Virus record (IMG/VR): IMGVR_UViG_3300032118_000052
Location: 1-25,888 of that record
From: a virus
Length of the DNA: 25,888 nucleotides
Strand: one strand, 5' to 3'
Position numbers and translations under genes: made by a program
Shown: piece after piece, positions 18,961-25,888 of the stretch
Numbering within the stretch: the stretch's first letter is position 1
Layout of the letters: each line of letters starts with the position of its first letter
The notes under the pieces: model-generated
What the model was told of the DNA's origin: nothing
The model's input: only the letters and a program-made list of their open reading frames with translations
Database searches by the model: none

Positions 18961-21354
18961 TTACAAATCATCCAAGTACCCTTCTCGGACTGCCGTCATT
19001 TCCTCCCCAGTCAGGGCGTAATCAAAGACAGCCACCTCATCAAGATTGCCGTCAAAATAAATGGAGCCATACTCCTCCGGCGGAAGAAGACCCGCAGCAC
19101 CCAACCTGAATTGACAATCATATACACCCGTATGAACTGCCGGCGTAAACCCGGATTGTGAAGTCGTTCCGGAAGCAATCACGCTGGCCGTGTTATCATC
19201 CCACAAAACGTAACTTGAATCCTTCGTTGTCGAGTTGAATGCAAAACAGAGATGATACCATCGCCCCGTATATAAGTTGGCAATGATCTCCATGCCACGT
19301 CCATACGTTTCTCCTTCGTAGTCTGGAGTACCAATATCATCCGCGTACGAAAAAGGAGTCTGGCATCCTATTGTATATTCAGAGCCATCCCCATTGGGAT
19401 AGTAACTTATTTCGAAACTACCTTTTGCGAACTGGTGTCCCTCTTGATCAATCCACACGCTACTATCCAACAGATCCGCAAACTCATAGTCACCGTCGTT
19501 CCATGCCGGCAAGCTATTGCATTTGAACCAGATGGACACGGTTGCATCCTTATTGGATGTGCCAGCTTTGAACGGGAAATCGGATGACATTTGAGAATCG
19601 GCGCGGCTCATATACGCTGACGAACTGCGAGCGAATAGTCCGGAGTACAATCCTTGCTTGTGGTTCGTTCCGTCTGCCGTCACGTTGGCATTCGTGAGCG
19701 TATTGCCGCCTATCGAGTCCGTCGTCAATGCCCCACTCTCCATCCTATACAGGGCGACCGGAGCAACTAAGGAGAAGGAGGCGTACGGCCCGTACTCATA
19801 CGCGGCTCCGGTCGAGAAGAAGATCTCCGAGTAGCCTTCATTATCGAGAATGCGGGACTCGGTCGTCTCCGTGGTGGCCGGGGCCCCGGCCGCGGGCGGC
19901 GTCCCGTAGGACGTGTAGGCCTGGCCGAAGACGTCCTCGATCACCTCGATGATGCACTCGCCCTCGGTCAGACTGCCGCGGTCGATCGTGACCACGCGAA
20001 CGATCATACTGGCGATGTTCAACTCGGGGTAGGCGATCTCGATCACGCTGGTCTCGTGCAGATGGGCCATCGTCCGCAAGGCGTGCAGGGTCAGCCGCTT
20101 GGGCATTGCGGAGATCTGCTGCTGGATTCGGGCGGCGATCGTATTGGCCAAATCGCCGTCGCAGACGAAGGCACTGTAATCGAGCTCCTGGACTATCGGG
20201 TGACCGCCCTGCCGGGCCAGTAGGGCGATATCGTCTGCCACCGCCGGGCGGCTCTGATCCGTGGTCCGGTCGTGCCACAGCACCACGGTTCGCGATGGAA
20301 TCGTGCCGGGCGAGCTGGTCGGCATGGACTCGACCCAGAAGTCGCTCTCATCGAAGATATCCAGCGGGAGGTCGTAATCCTGGCGTATGAGTCCGATCTC
20401 GAATTTGCCCGTGGCCGGATCCGTGTAGACCTTGCCGTCTATGATCTGCTCGACCTGGTGGATCATGTCGTCGATGCCGTCCGGGGCACTGTCCCAGGCG
20501 TACGATAGGCCCATGCCCTCGTCATAGCAGGTCTCGGCGGCCGTCGCGAAGGTGTCCCCGATCAAGCCGGGGTCCTTGCCCATGCCGATGATCGGACAGG
20601 TGATCCACTCGTAGATCATGTGGATCGCGTTGAAGTCGGCGTACGCACCGACCGGGGCCTTGGCGATGTACCACATCGCGTCGCCATCGACGAGCTTCTT
20701 GGTCGCTTTGACCAGGAACGACAAGGGCTTGAGCTGGGGAACGCTGCCCATATATACGTCAGCCAGAATGACGCCGGTGAATCCGCGATACGCGGGCTGG
20801 TCCGCGCCGAGCCAGGCCTCGAGGTAGCTGTCCAGGGTCTGGGTGATGCCGCCGTATTGGATGTGCACGACGCCGGAAACGCCGCCTTCACGTTCGTACC
20901 CGCCGAAGCAGTACGGGGCCGCGATCGTCGCCGTAGTGACGCCATCCGCCGCCCGGATCGTCGGATCGTTCAATACGGGCCAGACGCAGGTATCCGCGAC
21001 CCAGATTTGAAGAACGCCGTCGACGTTCGCCTGGCAGATGCCCATGTGCAGACTGAGATTGTAATAGAGCGCGATGGATGCCCCGTGGTTCTTCTCCTTC
21101 TCCTCGACGTGATAATTGAAGATGGGACTGATCGCATTCGGTCCGCGATACCGTCGGCAGCCGCGGATCACGGGCAGCGGCCGGCCCTCCGTGGCGGTCG
21201 GAAGATTGAATGCGGATGAGCCGGCGGGATTGCCCTTTGGTTTCTGGCGTAGAAGATATGCAATGCCAGTTGAAACCGCCGTGGCAATAAGTGTCCAGAC
21301 GAGCCATACCACCAAAGCCGGCCAAACGGCGAGAATGCATGGAGCCATCATCAT
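18961..21354 (-). CDS. Tail tip protein (Phage-tail_3 type) with C-terminal LamG domain
   Basis: About 797 aa from ATG 21352-21354, which overlaps the previous stop (TGATG) and follows GGGGGAT. Two further ATGs follow directly. The frame is open 80 codons further upstream, but that part is a shadow of the previous gene. A hydrophobic stretch (about 5-32) precedes LPTATEGRPLPVIRGCRRYRGP, the usual start of J-like tail proteins. The central region (MIYEWITCPIIGMGKDPGLI, GIDDMIHQVEQIIDGKVYTD, then PATGKFEIGLIRQDYD) fits the Phage-tail_3 family of baseplate/tail tip proteins. Residues about 560-790 form a LamG/concanavalin-like domain (VALYRMESGALTTDSIGGNT ... NLDEVAVFDYALTGEEMTAV), probably glycan-binding for host recognition. 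DNA coding for this domain is visibly richer in AT, which suggests acquisition by transfer. Confidence 0.8.
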   Translation of the reverse strand: MMMAPCILAVWPALVVWLVWTLIATAVSTGIAYLLRQKPKGNPAGSSAFNLPTATEGRPLPVIRGCRRYRGPNAISPIFNYHVEEKEKNHGASIALYYNLSLHMGICQANVDGVLQIWVADTCVWPVLNDPTIRAADGVTTATIAAPYCFGGYEREGGVSGVVHIQYGGITQTLDSYLEAWLGADQPAYRGFTGVILADVYMGSVPQLKPLSFLVKATKKLVDGDAMWYIAKAPVGAYADFNAIHMIYEWITCPIIGMGKDPGLIGDTFATAAETCYDEGMGLSYAWDSAPDGIDDMIHQVEQIIDGKVYTDPATGKFEIGLIRQDYDLPLDIFDESDFWVESMPTSSPGTIPSRTVVLWHDRTTDQSRPAVADDIALLARQGGHPIVQELDYSAFVCDGDLANTIAARIQQQISAMPKRLTLHALRTMAHLHETSVIEIAYPELNIASMIVRVVTIDRGSLTEGECIIEVIEDVFGQAYTSYGTPPAAGAPATTETTESRILDNEGYSEIFFSTGAAYEYGPYASFSLVAPVALYRMESGALTTDSIGGNTLTNANVTADGTNHKQGLYSGLFARSSSAYMSRADSQMSSDFPFKAGTSNKDATVSIWFKCNSLPAWNDGDYEFADLLDSSVWIDQEGHQFAKGSFEISYYPNGDGSEYTIGCQTPFSYADDIGTPDYEGETYGRGMEIIANLYTGRWYHLCFAFNSTTKDSSYVLWDDNTASVIASGTTSQSGFTPAVHTGVYDCQFRLGAAGLLPPEEYGSIYFDGNLDEVAVFDYALTGEEMTAVREGYLDDL

Positions 21355-22172
21355 CACGCGATCCCCCACATCGAGAATGGGTCGGTGTCCGGGATGTTCT
21401 TCTGGCCGCGATAGTTGTCGCCGTTGCCGAACTTCACATCGCAGGTGCTGAAGAGGTGATCGCAGCCAGGATAGACATCGAAGGTCTGATCTGCGGCCAC
21501 ACCCGGCGCCGAGGGCGAGATCGTGACGTCCTGGCCGATGTGCCGAATGATTTTGCGGCGGCGGCCATTGACCACGATATCGCCGCCGGTCCACCAGCCG
21601 TCGGTCTGATATCCGAACGCCATGGCCGTGAGCACGTTGCCGCTGACGGCCGATAGCACGCCGCTCACCTTATAGTCGGCCCGGACCACGCCGCACAGCA
21701 CGGGAGTATAGAGCTCGACTCCGCACTGGCGGCCGTAGCGAGTGACCAGGCCGGCTCGCTGCATCGCCGCCGTAACCGGATCGATCACGATCTCGGACCA
21801 GCGGTCGCCCCGGCGGCTCTGCTGCCGGAAGACCACGTCGAGAACGTCACCTTTGAAAATCGCTTGGACGTCCGAGCCGTGGCCCTTGTACCGCGCGTAG
21901 TGGATGATGTCCTCGGGGGCGGCGACGGTGTACTGCCAGGCGAACGGATTACGCCAATCCATCTTGACGATCGTGCGGCTCTTGAGTGCGGTCGTCCCCT
22001 CCTCGATCCGTCCGCCGGTGCAATAGCACTTGGTGTAGTCATTGCCGCCGTAACTCACGTCGGCGGGCGCGTCCGCGTATCGCCACCAGGTGCTCGTCGC
22101 GCCGAGTTGGAATGCGTGCAGCTCGAACGGGACGCCCTCGGCCAGCGAGGCCTCTTTCGCCGCGAAACTCAT
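21354..22172 (-). CDS. Phage BR0599-family tail assembly protein (DUF2163 group)
   Basis: A 272-aa protein starting MSFAAKEASLAEGVPFELHA at the ATG at 22170-22172, with GGGAGGG in front. The frame extends five codons further. The N-terminal half (LYAFxxG-like, TRTIVKMDWRNPFA region) matches DUF2163. The C-terminal signature GCDHLFSTCDVKFGNGDNYRGQKNIPDTDPF is characteristic of the BR0599 family, where clustered Cys (as in lambda L tail-tip proteins) probably hold a metal cluster. It lies between the tail hub and tail tip genes, the usual order in such phages and in gene transfer agents. The stop overlaps the next start. Confidence 0.88.
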   Translation of the reverse strand: MSFAAKEASLAEGVPFELHAFQLGATSTWWRYADAPADVSYGGNDYTKCYCTGGRIEEGTTALKSRTIVKMDWRNPFAWQYTVAAPEDIIHYARYKGHGSDVQAIFKGDVLDVVFRQQSRRGDRWSEIVIDPVTAAMQRAGLVTRYGRQCGVELYTPVLCGVVRADYKVSGVLSAVSGNVLTAMAFGYQTDGWWTGGDIVVNGRRRKIIRHIGQDVTISPSAPGVAADQTFDVYPGCDHLFSTCDVKFGNGDNYRGQKNIPDTDPFSMWGIA

Positions 22173-22186
22173 AGGCCCTCCCGGCA

Positions 22187-22218
22187 TTTTCGATTTACGA
22201 TTGACGATTTACGATTTG
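22187..22218. repeat. Type A repeat
   Basis: It ends at the ribosome site of the BR0599-family gene. Confidence 0.75.
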
Positions 22219-22220
22219 AG

Positions 22221-22268
22221 AGGGAAGAACGACGGACCCTCCCATCGTCGCGGCCCCCGGCTCTTCCC
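22221..22268. other. Structured intergenic element
   Basis: GGGAAGA and ACGACGG near 22222-22236 can pair with CGTCG and TCTTCCC near 22245-22267. It lies between two type A repeats and two tail genes. It may be a processing or attenuation site. Confidence 0.4.
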
Positions 22269-22301
22269 CAATTCGTAATTCGTACTTCGTACTTCATAAA
22301 T
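22269..22301. repeat. Type A variant repeat
   Basis: ATTCGTA and ACTTCGT units lie just after the 661-aa gene stop. Confidence 0.7.
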
Positions 22302-22304
22302 CTC

Positions 22305-24290
22305 TCACGTCACTCTCACCAGCTTCACGGCGCAGTCCAGGGCCCCGCGGTCCTGCCATTCGAACGTCACGTCATCGCTCGCCAGCCGGCATTTGTCCAC
22401 CCAGCAGAGACTCTGCCCCGCGTCGAATGCCTGCCCCGGTGCCGTGAGCAGATCGATCCGCTCCTCGGCATCGCTGATGACCGCCAGGCCGGTCACCTTG
22501 CGGGGGATGATATCGGCGAGCGGCGGGCGGAACGCCAGATAGGTCCGCAGGGCATTGAACCCCATGTTGCGAGTGAATCCGCGATTGGCGACGTAGAGAC
22601 TCGTATCGCTCGATCCGCAGGGCCGCGTGAGCGTCAGATCGGCCGCAAACGTCGGGACGAGGAACGCCGTCTGGCAGCCCTTGATCGCGTACAGGAACTG
22701 CCGCAGCCGCCAGCATGCCTGCATCGTCCTCGGATGCCAGATGTGGCCCTGGATCGTTGCGTTGAAGTCGGCGTTGCGTACCACGACGAACGGGCCCGTG
22801 CCGGCGTCGAGAACGGCGGCATCGGGATCATGCTCGAACTCGCCGTGATCGCTTGGCCAATAGGCCGGATCCGTCAGGACCGTCATACCGTCATAGGTCA
22901 TCGCGGCCGCGAACCCGGTGACGGCGGCGAGATCGGCGACGTCGACCTCCCAGGTCAGATCGATCAGGGTGGCATCTCTGTACCGCCCCACCCGACCCGC
23001 GCCCAGGCACCAGCCGATCCGGCAGGGCATGATCCACGGGCTACCGCTATAGGCGCGCACCGTGGGCATCGATAGGGTCAGGGCTGCATCGGCCACGCCG
23101 GCGACCTCGACGATCTCATACAGTTCCTGTGATTGCCAGATCATGGCGTAACTGCCGACGCGGTAATCGGCATAGCGCGTGTCGATGGCGATGGCACTGC
23201 TGCCGGCGGGCAGAACGGCCGTGTGGGCGGTGGACTGCGACCCGAGAGGGATCGGCCAAGTATTCGACAGCCAGCCGTGAAGAACGGCCTCGAAGGCCGC
23301 GTAATCCGCGTCCCCGTCGATGAAGACCTGCGTCGTGAACGCCTGGCGGGGGAACCCGAGATGGTGGGCGATCCGCTGCTCGGTCCGGTCGTGGGAATCC
23401 AGTATCTCCGTATTGAACCGCAGCCGTTCAGTCACCGGCCAGGTCCATCGGCCGATGGATGGGGCGAAACTGATGACGTTCAGGTCCGCGGTCATCGAGC
23501 ACTCGGCCCGGAAGTGCGCTTGCCATGAGATCATGTACAGGCCGTGCCGAATGAGATCGATTTCGGCAGGGGTCAAAATGTCATTGAAGACCGCCAACTC
23601 ATCGAGGTGCATGTCGGAGTAGCCGCCGCCGGCGTCGCCGCGGATCCCGCTGTTGATCCGCGTACTATTCAGCGAGATGCTGTTCGCCGCGTTGCCGGTC
23701 TGCAGGGCGCCGCCGCCAAGCCGGGCATCGGCGGCAAGGTCCCAGCACTCGAATTGATAACTCTTGTCGGCGTCGTCGTACGTGTAGGCGACGAAATACC
23801 AGGTCCCGATTGCCGGCGCACCGCCTGAAAACGTGATCACCTCGTTCAGTGTGCCCGATGTATGGCCATGATAGACCCGCAACGCAATGGTCCCGCTGGT
23901 ATTGTTCACGTGGAGCCACAGACTACGCCCGCCGGAAAGCGTGTACTTGCTGTACAGCGTGGCATTGCGACTGGTCAATAGCGCATCGAGACGAAATATG
24001 CCGGTGATACTGATCTTTTTGACCGAGTCATCGCTTTTGAGGGGAAAACCCGTGGAAAGATTGGCATCGTTGAGATAGGCGGAAACTCCTCCCGCCGTGG
24101 TGAATATCCCGGCGGCATCACCCTCTTTATGATCGGCGGCGTCCGTATCGAGCGTGAGCGCGGAGAAATGCAGATGATTGCCATTGCCCGACACGTCGTA
24201 GAGGTGTCCCGCAGTCGGATTATCGAGGTCCGCCGTGTTGAACTGCCAGGCGGCCTTACAGTTCGAATCCAACTGGAATTGATTGGCCAT
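22305..24290 (-). CDS. Tail hub-type protein with N-terminal LamG domain
   Basis: A 661-aa protein starting MANQFQLDSNCKAAWQFNTA. Residues about 10-250 form a LamG/concanavalin-like domain (LYDVSGNGNHL; WYFVAYTYDDADKSYQFECW; MHLDELAVFNDILTPAEIDL). Residues 251-661 form a tail domain: RWTWPVTERLRFNTEILDSH is followed by RTEQRIAHHLGFPRQAF, a pattern of minor tail proteins that lie between the tape measure and BR0599 genes. The end is rich in beta strands (RGFTRNMGFNALRTYLAFRP, WQDRGALDCAVKLVRV). The LamG part would bind glycans at the host surface. A similar LamG domain sits at the other end of the 797-aa tail protein (18961-21354). Confidence 0.75.
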   Translation of the reverse strand: MANQFQLDSNCKAAWQFNTADLDNPTAGHLYDVSGNGNHLHFSALTLDTDAADHKEGDAAGIFTTAGGVSAYLNDANLSTGFPLKSDDSVKKISITGIFRLDALLTSRNATLYSKYTLSGGRSLWLHVNNTSGTIALRVYHGHTSGTLNEVITFSGGAPAIGTWYFVAYTYDDADKSYQFECWDLAADARLGGGALQTGNAANSISLNSTRINSGIRGDAGGGYSDMHLDELAVFNDILTPAEIDLIRHGLYMISWQAHFRAECSMTADLNVISFAPSIGRWTWPVTERLRFNTEILDSHDRTEQRIAHHLGFPRQAFTTQVFIDGDADYAAFEAVLHGWLSNTWPIPLGSQSTAHTAVLPAGSSAIAIDTRYADYRVGSYAMIWQSQELYEIVEVAGVADAALTLSMPTVRAYSGSPWIMPCRIGWCLGAGRVGRYRDATLIDLTWEVDVADLAAVTGFAAAMTYDGMTVLTDPAYWPSDHGEFEHDPDAAVLDAGTGPFVVVRNADFNATIQGHIWHPRTMQACWRLRQFLYAIKGCQTAFLVPTFAADLTLTRPCGSSDTSLYVANRGFTRNMGFNALRTYLAFRPPLADIIPRKVTGLAVISDAEERIDLLTAPGQAFDAGQSLCWVDKCRLASDDVTFEWQDRGALDCAVKLVRVT

Positions 24291-24302
24291 AGTCCCGCTC
24301 GC

Positions 24303-24680
24303 CTACGTCTGAGTCACCGTAATTTCGCCGATAGGAAAGCTCGGCGCGATGCTCGTGCCGGTAACGATCTGGGGGAACGGTAGCGGCGTCGAGTGGATCA
24401 AATTGCCGCCGGAGGCGGCGTCGAACAGGCAGACGTGCGTGATCGTGCCCCAGGCCCCCGTAGGCGTGGGAAACGTCACGGCGACGTCGTTGCTCTTGAC
24501 GCCGGCGGCGGCCGCCGTCCAATCCGTCGTCTCGATCTCGACCCGGTCGTAAGACCCGCTCGACGGCTCCGCCAGACCGCCGCCGTCCACGCCCGGATCG
24601 GCGGTGGACAATCCCGCCCAGACGCTATCGGCGAGCAGGTATTCGACCAGCAGATTTGCGGCATAAGTGCTTAGGCTCAT
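24303..24680 (-). CDS. Small tail-fibre-type structural protein
   Basis: A 125-aa protein starting MSLSTYAANLLVEYLLADSV. The ATG overlaps the tape-measure stop (ATGA), and GGAGGAACC lies upstream. The pattern LSxYAANxLLxxL, WAGLSTADPG, SYDRVEI, FPTPTGAWGTITHVCLFDAASGGNLIHSTPL and a beta-rich end matches a phage family usually annotated as a tail-fibre or capping protein. Its exact position in the particle is not known to me. It starts the run of tail genes after the tape measure. Confidence 0.8.
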   Translation of the reverse strand: MSLSTYAANLLVEYLLADSVWAGLSTADPGVDGGGLAEPSSGSYDRVEIETTDWTAAAAGVKSNDVAVTFPTPTGAWGTITHVCLFDAASGGNLIHSTPLPFPQIVTGTSIAPSFPIGEITVTQT

Positions 24681-25888
24681 CCTCGGTTCCTCCCGGTGTG
24701 GTACATCACCAGTTGCTCGCCCTCACGCCCTTCCATATCCTTGCGGTGCAGCAGGTCCCGCCGATCCACGATCGTCGCGTTGATCTGCATCTGCTTGGCG
24801 GCGATCTGCTTCAATACGGCGAGCATCTCACCGAAAGCCGGATTACCCCCGCCGCCGGCATGGACGCCCAACCGGCCCGCATTGTCCCTGGCGAGAGGCA
24901 GGATGCCTTCCTCGCCCGCCTCGCCCATGACGCCCGTGCCCCGGGCGAACGGGAACAGCGTCGGCCGGTCGATGACGGTTCCCCGGCCGAAGGGGATGAT
25001 GCCCCGCGTGCCGAAGACGTTGCCCAACCGGCTGACCGGGACGTCGTAATTGCCCGCGGCGGCCCCCGTGGATGTCATACCGCCACCGCCGCCACCGAAC
25101 CCGCCGGCGATGCTGCCGCCCAGGTTCTTCAGGAACGTCGTCCCCAGGTCCATACCCTGCGTGATGATCGGCTTCCAGAGTTGCTCCTGCATCCAGTATT
25201 CGAGCATCTTGAGGCCGACCCGCTCCAGGGACTTGCCGAGGTCCTCACTGCGAAAGACCGCGTCCGAGAGGGACCCGACGATCCCATCCCGCATCTGGAC
25301 CGCCAGTTGGCCTGCGATCTGGGCGGTCGTCAGGAGCGACTCCTGCATCTCCTCAATACTCTGCGACCAGCCCTCGCCGAACGTCACGTCCGCCAGGTCC
25401 CGGGCCCGCTGCATCTCGTTGACGACCCGCGTCAATTCCTCCCGCTGGGCGGCGGTCAGCTCCACACCCCGCTTGAATGCCTCGTTCGTCGCGTTCTGAA
25501 TGACGGTCTGCCGCTCCCGCTCTTTATTGGTCAACCCGGCCAACCGGGCCTCATCCTGCATCGCCCTCGTCGTCTGCTCGAGCTCGGCGTTGAAGTCCGC
25601 TTGCGCCGCCTTCAAGACGAGTCCCTCTATCTCCTGCCTCTCGGCAGCCGTCAGGTCCACCGTGGTGCGCAGACCTTTGTCGTAATCCTCCTGAACGGCG
25701 GCGGCGGCCTTATCGAGCGACAATGCCTGCTGCCTCTGGAGTGCGTTCGTGCCGCGAATTTCGGACTCCAGACGCAGTTTATTCAGCACATCGCTCATGG
25801 CCGTGAGTTGCGATTCGGCCTGATCGCCCGCTCCTTCACGCCCGGCCCCGCCGGCCGTCGTGCCGCCGGGGAATAGATTGCGGGGCAA
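24677..25888 (-). CDS. Tail tape-measure protein, C-terminal part (5' end outside window)
   Basis: At least 403 codons are visible. The apparent TTG start at the window edge is probably internal. The first 220 residues are coiled coil with two related LTAA[EQ]R[QE]E segments. A glycine-rich region (GGSIAGGFGGGGGGM) follows. The final part has the typical tape-measure ending FGRGTVIDRPTLFPFARGTGVMGEAGEEGILPLARDNAGRLGV. Such proteins set tail length and are ejected with the DNA. The visible part is the C-terminal third or less of a usual tape measure. Confidence 0.88.
   Translation of the reverse strand: MPRNLFPGGTTAGGAGREGAGDQAESQLTAMSDVLNKLRLESEIRGTNALQRQQALSLDKAAAAVQEDYDKGLRTTVDLTAAERQEIEGLVLKAAQADFNAELEQTTRAMQDEARLAGLTNKERERQTVIQNATNEAFKRGVELTAAQREELTRVVNEMQRARDLADVTFGEGWSQSIEEMQESLLTTAQIAGQLAVQMRDGIVGSLSDAVFRSEDLGKSLERVGLKMLEYWMQEQLWKPIITQGMDLGTTFLKNLGGSIAGGFGGGGGGMTSTGAAAGNYDVPVSRLGNVFGTRGIIPFGRGTVIDRPTLFPFARGTGVMGEAGEEGILPLARDNAGRLGVHAGGGGNPAFGEMLAVLKQIAAKQMQINATIVDRRDLLHRKDMEGREGEQLVMYHTGRNRG

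Noticed and set aside
533-22301. CRISPR array made of the ATTTACG clusters
   Set aside because: The units are short, degenerate and scattered between genes without regular spacers, and no cas gene is present.

Overview
The window looks like part of a temperate tailed phage (siphovirus-type) genome. It carries a tail module, a lysis-type membrane protein, a tyrosine integrase with an attachment site, two DNA methyltransferases, a ParB-like protein and a probable replication protein. Nearly all genes are on the minus strand, so the genome reads from right to left. The DNA is GC-rich. Gene borders carry dispersed 7-bp-period (ATCGTAA-like) and 9-bp-period (CACGAAGAG-like) repeats. I associate such repeats with Planctomycetota and similar environmental genomes, so a planctomycete host is a reasonable guess, but the sequence does not prove it.

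Layout, in the direction of transcription. 25888-18258: tape-measure C-terminus, a small tail-fibre-like protein, a LamG-bearing tail protein, a BR0599-type tail protein, a Phage-tail_3 protein with a C-terminal LamG domain, a second small tail-associated protein and a holin-like membrane protein. 18214-16779: a plus-strand island with a sigma70-like promoter, an unknown 151-aa protein, a short lipoprotein and a convergent terminator. 16717-14449: small accessory genes, two of them very acidic, with a 73-bp direct repeat. 14249-13248: the integrase, whose last codons lie in the 3' half of a tRNA-Met(CAU) gene. 13247-12786: no gene, but two related structured elements in tandem. 12781-8147: a small exported protein, a metallopeptidase-like protein, a D12-class adenine methylase, envelope or lysis-like proteins and tiny ORFs. 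7942-1: a DUF5131 protein, zinc-ribbon proteins, a C5 cytosine methylase with a long overlapping second reading frame, a ParB-like protein and a winged-helix replication-type protein that runs off the left edge.

Phage genes lie on both sides of the tRNA-derived core, and the complete tRNA is absent. The core is therefore best read as attP in a circular or circularly permuted phage genome rather than as a host/prophage junction.

The most notable points are: (1) a second, protein-like frame of about 1 kb inside the cytosine methylase gene; (2) the tandem structured elements beside attP, with conserved closing stems exactly 92 bases apart; (3) a 200-bp duplication flanking parB; and (4) dispersed repeats that supply start codons, stop codons, C-termini and even an internal protein linker to phage genes.
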